From: Euleptes europaea
Lineage: Eukaryota; Chordata; Lepidosauria; Squamata; Sphaerodactylidae
Assembly (NCBI RefSeq): GCF_029931775.1
Contig: NC_079312.1
Span: 59,958,333-60,022,332, forward strand
DNA: 64,000 nt
Direction: 5' to 3'
Shown: positions 59,978 through 64,000 of the stretch, piece by piece
Layout of the letters: the number at the start of each line of letters is the position of its first letter
Position numbering within the stretch: position 1 is the first letter of the stretch
Program-made: the position numbers and the translations under genes
Notes under the pieces: model-generated
The model's input: the letters and a program-made list of their open reading frames with translations, nothing else
Database searches by the model: none
What the model was told of the DNA's origin: nothing

Positions 59978-62900
59978 CTATTTCCACTTCAAATCACATA
60001 TTAGTGCTATATGATCTGACGGGTGTGAAACGCTTGGTAAGGCTTGGTGAGTGGTTACTTCTTCATGACTTGGCAGTGGAATTACTTGTTCAACCTCCAA
60101 AGCATTTGCATCAGTGAAGATGTAGTCCAAACATCCGTGAAAGCCACCAACGTAGTTAGTGTAGGCTGGTTCTCCACATGCACTTTTAAGCCTGAGTGGA
60201 TGGGTCAGAGATATTCTGCACGGCTTTTCTTCTCCATCTGAGCCCCAGTCCTCATGATCTTCAGCAATACTACCATTACTGACAAAACTATACATTCCAG
60301 TTGATGGTGTGCTATTAAAATCCCCACAGAAAATAATCGGTGTGGCAGGATACACGTCGTGGGTTATATGCTTAATGTGGGACAATGCCACTGCAGCCTG
60401 GATTAGACGGATGTTTCCACCTAAAGGCACAAGACAACAAAGGATATCAGGTTTTGATTTTTAAAAGGTCACATTTGGTCAGAAACAGAGTTGGAATGAC
60501 ACTCATCCTCCAATCTAATCCTGGAATTCCGTCTCCTCCACCTGCAAATGCAGTACCAGCCTTAACAAAGGTTTTACTGTGCCTGACTCCTTTCACTTTC
60601 GTCCATGGGAAACTGAGGTTGCCGGTTAACCGAATATGCAGACTATCAAAGCTTTTACAACTCAGAGGTGCCAAGCAGGTAGTAGTCATGACCAGATCTG
60701 GCCAGGACACACAGCCTACTCTGCCACTTGCTCAACGCTGTCACAGCAACCATGGCCAGAACCAGATATGGACATGCCTGCTTTTCTGCCACCCACTGTG
60801 GCAGGACAGCAAGTAATAGAGCAGCACAGAGTGCTTCTTGGCCAGCTCCCAGCCATGGGCAGTGCTCCTTCAGCAGCAGTATGACTTGCAGGGACCTGAC
60901 CCACAGCCAGGACCCAGAGCCCATTCCTTCTCCACCTGCTGTCACTGAACAGCAGGCAGTTGTGGAACAGGCTGCAGAAAAGTGTGCTGGTTAACCAAGT
61001 GCTGGGTACTATAGTTTTTACTGCACTTAATTTGCTCTAAAGTGGTATCTTTCAACAGTGCTCCATCCCCTGACCCCAGTCTGTTTAACCCCTTCTTTCC
61101 TCCAGTTAACTTAATATATTTTTCTATGTCAAAGTTACAAAGCACAAAAAGCAGAATGTTAATTTCTTCTCCCTCGAAAAAAGCAGCACACATTCAGCCT
61201 CTACCCCTCCCCCGGAAACAACTGTCTTCCTCATATGGCATGAATGTCACACACCAGCCATAGCAGGAGTCACCCTATGCAAGATTATGACATTGCGTAT
61301 ATATCTCACTACCTAGTCCCAAAACAAACTTTCAGAATACCTTATAAACTACAAAATAGCAGAATTACCTTTTGGGTGCCAGTATAAGTGGGTGTTGGCA
61401 ACACAAATCTTTCTGGAAGGATCACTTGTAGATTGGAGAACAGACACCTACAAGAAACATTCTATGAGTTCTCACATCATAGCTTTTTTCAATATCTGGC
61501 TATACCTCTGGGAAGAATTCTGTGCTAGCTTAAGGGGCCAACTTGTACTTGAATAGAATGACAGCTGCTCCTAAACAATGGTCTTCCTTTTCCATCCCTT
61601 CCCACACTTTTAGCCAGCATGGGTGAAATAAAGATTTGTTCCTTGAGGTGGAGATGTTCATCTCCAGAAATGTTGAAGCCATCAAAAGGAAATGTTAACC
61701 CCCCCCCTGGTTTTTTAAAGAACAAAAACAGAAATTTTGGGGGAAATTGAAATATGTACAATACTTACTATCCTATCAAACCTAAACTAATTTTACTGCT
61801 TTAACAACATAAGTTGTAGCAACTTACTTAGCATATAAAATTGCAATTGTTTACATACTTACAGAACTTAAAAGTTATAAATGCCTTAGTTTTATAAAAG
61901 CAAAATTGCAAATGTACCCGATACTTGAAAGAAAACTGCAAGCTGATGCACCCTATGCTGTCTTTATGTCACATGATGTACCTTAATGTTTGCTGTCTGG
62001 TTAAAGAGCGTTACATTCACAATGAAACTCAGTTTTTCTCTGAAGCTTTGTTACAGTTTCTGCCCCACCCCCTTCTGATCTTTTTTTGTCCCTCCTGCAA
62101 GGTAGGGCAATAAGCTATTTTTTACCCAGTCTGTGGGTAAATGTGTCACAGTGGTTTAAGCAGAGGTGAAAATGTCAACCACAAGGTCTAGCATGTTAGG
62201 ACAAAAGAAGGCAAGCAACTGCTGAGAAGCAATGAAAGCCCTCATAAAGATTAGGTACCCTTCTAGGTGCAGAAATGCATCTTGGATATGCTGTATATGT
62301 CTACAGCATGCTCACCTTGTCTTTAAAAGCATTTCACTCATTCAAAATGAGAAAAAATTCATAGGAGTTTTTTTCAGTATTCCCCAAAATTTCTAATTTT
62401 TTCACTGCCCCCCCCCCGGCCTTCACATCTGTACTCCCACATCTCTTTTTCTGAGTCTTATTCCAAGAAATACAGTGCATCTCTACTGAATGCTGCAAAC
62501 TCTAAGGCCTGAATTATTATCAGCAACATACCATGATGTTGTTTCAACATCAATGCTACATTATAGAGCAGAACAGGCACTAATGGAAGTTACAGAACCC
62601 AGACTAGACCAATCTCGTCAGATCTCGAAAGCTAAGCAGGGTTGATCCTGGTAAGTATTTGGATGGGAGACGACCAAGGAAGCCCAGGGTCACTATGCAG
62701 AGGCAGGCAGTGGCAAACCACCTCTGAATGTCTCTTGCCTTGAAAAACCGGCAGGGCTGCCTTAAATCGGCTGCAACTTGACATCACTTTCCACCGCCAA
62801 TACACCAGCTTAAAGAGGGTTGTTTAGTGACAACAAAATTGTTGATTGACATCCCGGCTTGTGTTCCATTCATACCCAACTGTATAGCCAGACTTAATGG

Positions 62901-64000
62901 AGGGCAGGTCTCCTCTTTCTTTCTTTATTACAAGAAATGCACCAGTAGCGGCTCTTTCATTCATTAGAAGTTGCTTCTTCATGCAAAGCACAGGAGCCCC
63001 GCCCTCCTTTATTTCTGGTCACCACCTACTTTGTTTCCTCACACCTGTAATTCACTGCCCACCCCAGTCCCATTTGCCCCTTCAGACTGCGCCTACAGGC
63101 AGATCGGCGTATACCTGCAGGACAGACGATCTCTGCTGCACCTTTTCCTGCAGTTGAGGATAGGGGGCCAACTGGTCCCTCAGTTCTTTGTGCAAAGGAT
63201 CTTCCAGCAGGGCCTGGTTCAAGGCAATGTCGTGCTGGCTGAGCAGGCCGAACTTGTCCCTCCGATAGAAGGTGGCCAGGCCCTCGTGCTGCTTCTCCTT
63301 GAGCTTCATGAGCCCTTCCAGGCCGAAGGCGTCCAGCGCAGGGCCCAGGCTGTCCTTGAAGACCGACCGGTCCACCTCCTGCAGGCAGAGGATGTCGGCG
63401 CTGTAGCCGGCCAGCTCCTTCTTGAGCAGGTTTTGCCGGTAGTCGAGCTCCAGCGAGTAAGGAGCGCAGTAGGGATACAGCACGGTCCGGGAGAGCTCGG
63501 TCTGAGCGTAGATGTCGGCCAGGATGTTGTAGGTCACGGTGCGGATGAGGCCCGGGCCGGTCACTTTCTTGGTGTAGAGGTGGCGCGCGTCGAAGGTGCA
63601 GGCGCCCGGGCCGGCCTCCACGGGGCCGCCGCTCTCCGCCTCCCGCTCCAGGCCGTAGCGCCGCAGCCGGTTGCCCGGCGTGCACACGAGCTTGAGCCGC
63701 AGCCCGATGTGCGCGTTGCTGGGCGTGAAGACGCGCTCGGTGCCCCCCGGCGCTTCCACCCAGCCGGACGCGGCGGACGGCCCCGCCGCCGCCGCCCCCC
63801 CGCCCCCGGCCGGCTCCGCTTTCTGCTCTTGGTACCAGCGGAAGAGGCAGTCGGCGGGGGAGCCGAACTCGGTGCTGAGCTTGGGGCACACGGGGAAGCC
63901 GGCGAGGAGCGAGCGGGGCAGCTGCAGCTCCGTCAGGGCCGGCGGGTTGCGCTCCACGCGGTAGCGGGCCTCGCCGATCTGCAGCACCGCCCCGTCCTGC
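59978..64000 (-). CDS. PDE12: 2',5'-phosphodiesterase 12 (mitochondrial), partial, 3 exons
   Basis: Minus-strand exons 64000-63115 (5' end outside the window), 61447-61369 and 60420-59978: 468 residues of a protein that is about 609 in human. Exon 1 opens at QDGAVLQIGEARYRVERNPP. The EEP (endonuclease/exonuclease/phosphatase) catalytic domain begins at RTVTYNILADIYAQTE. The Mg-binding Glu is in CLQEVDR; later motifs are ANTHLYWHPK (exon 2), FCGDFNSTPSTGMY and HPSDHIAL (exon 3). It ends CDLKWK. The family enzyme works in the mitochondrial matrix, trimming 3' poly(A) of mitochondrial mRNA and degrading 2-5A oligoadenylates. A Gly/Ala-rich loop (AEPAGGGGAAAAGPSAAS) replaces the Ser-rich loop I remember in human. 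The exon 1 donor is GTATAC, a usable GT. Convergent with ARF4. Confidence 0.96.
60421..61368. other. PDE12 intron 2
   Basis: Holds an unclassified GC-moderate segment (about 60530-61000) with open frames on both strands, but no motif or splice support. Confidence 0.4.
61448..62599. other. PDE12 intron 1, 3' part
   Basis: Mostly AT-rich. Homopolymer C runs near 61700 and 62408. Nothing recognised. Confidence 0.35.
62600..62791 (+). repeat. 5S rRNA-derived SINE, copy 5
   Basis: 'caatctcgtcagatctcgaa', 'agctaagcagggttgatcct', 'ggcagtggcaaaccacctct', 'tcggctgcaacttgacatca'. In PDE12 intron 1, antisense to the gene. Confidence 0.87.
63180..64000 (-). promoter_or_regulatory. CpG island over PDE12 exon 1 (continues past the window)
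   Basis: Very GC- and CpG-rich from about 63180 to the end, covering coding exon 1. The promoter itself lies beyond 64000. The codons here are strongly GC-ending, unlike exons 2 and 3. Confidence 0.7.

Noticed and set aside
60385-60994. Coding exon in PDE12 intron 2
   Set aside because: Open frames on both strands but no family resemblance, and the PDE12 exons join in phase without it.
63026-63889. A 287-codon minus-strand frame in PDE12 exon 1
   Set aside because: Out-of-frame shadow of the conserved PDE12 frame, Arg/Pro/Ala-rich.

Overview
This window is vertebrate nuclear DNA, almost certainly from a squamate reptile (lizard, gecko or snake); I cannot fix the species. The evidence is the repeat landscape: 5S-rRNA-derived SINEs with a Bov-B-like tail, Sauria-type tRNA SINEs, many CR1 pieces, L2-type and L1 LINEs, a Bov-B/RTE 3' end, a Penelope-like element, and small palindromic MITEs. 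The three host genes have long introns and CpG-island promoters.

Layout: DENND6A (+ strand, 20 coding exons, 1693-35510, 588 codons) fills the first half. A repeat-rich intergenic stretch (about 37.6-42.3 kb) follows. ARF4 (+ strand, 6 coding exons, 42895-51550, 180 codons) comes next. A dense pile of LINEs and hAT elements (about 53.2-59.0 kb) lies between it and PDE12 (- strand, 3 exons, 59978 to beyond 64000; the first ~140 codons lie outside the window). From memory of the human map, the order and orientation DENND6A-ARF4-PDE12 match human 3p14.3 read in reverse, so this is conserved synteny. All exon joins were derived by hand from GT/AG sites, phase and similarity to the remembered human proteins.

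The genes do not form a pathway, although DENND6A (an exchange factor for Rab14) and ARF4 (an Arf GTPase) both act in membrane traffic. PDE12 is a mitochondrial 2'-5'/3'-5' RNA exonuclease. The ARF4 promoter carries a TGACGTGG/ACGTGGC site, which fits the known CREB3-ARF4 Golgi-stress link, and a cluster of ZNF143-like motifs.

The most interesting structures are in the repeats. (1) At 53.4-59.0 kb two near-identical hAT halves lie in inverted orientation and split one 8-bp target duplication, one L2 and one CR1; this is the footprint of a ~2.3-2.9 kb inversion. (2) At 28.5-29.6 kb a Penelope-like element has 111-bp inverted terminal repeats, a hammerhead-like core in each, a GIY-YIG endonuclease reading frame and a 13-bp target duplication. 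(3) A full-length U6 snRNA copy is joined directly to a LINE 3' tail. (4) A CR1 sits inside a SINE. (5) A 73-bp-armed palindrome lies ~600 bp upstream of the DENND6A start.
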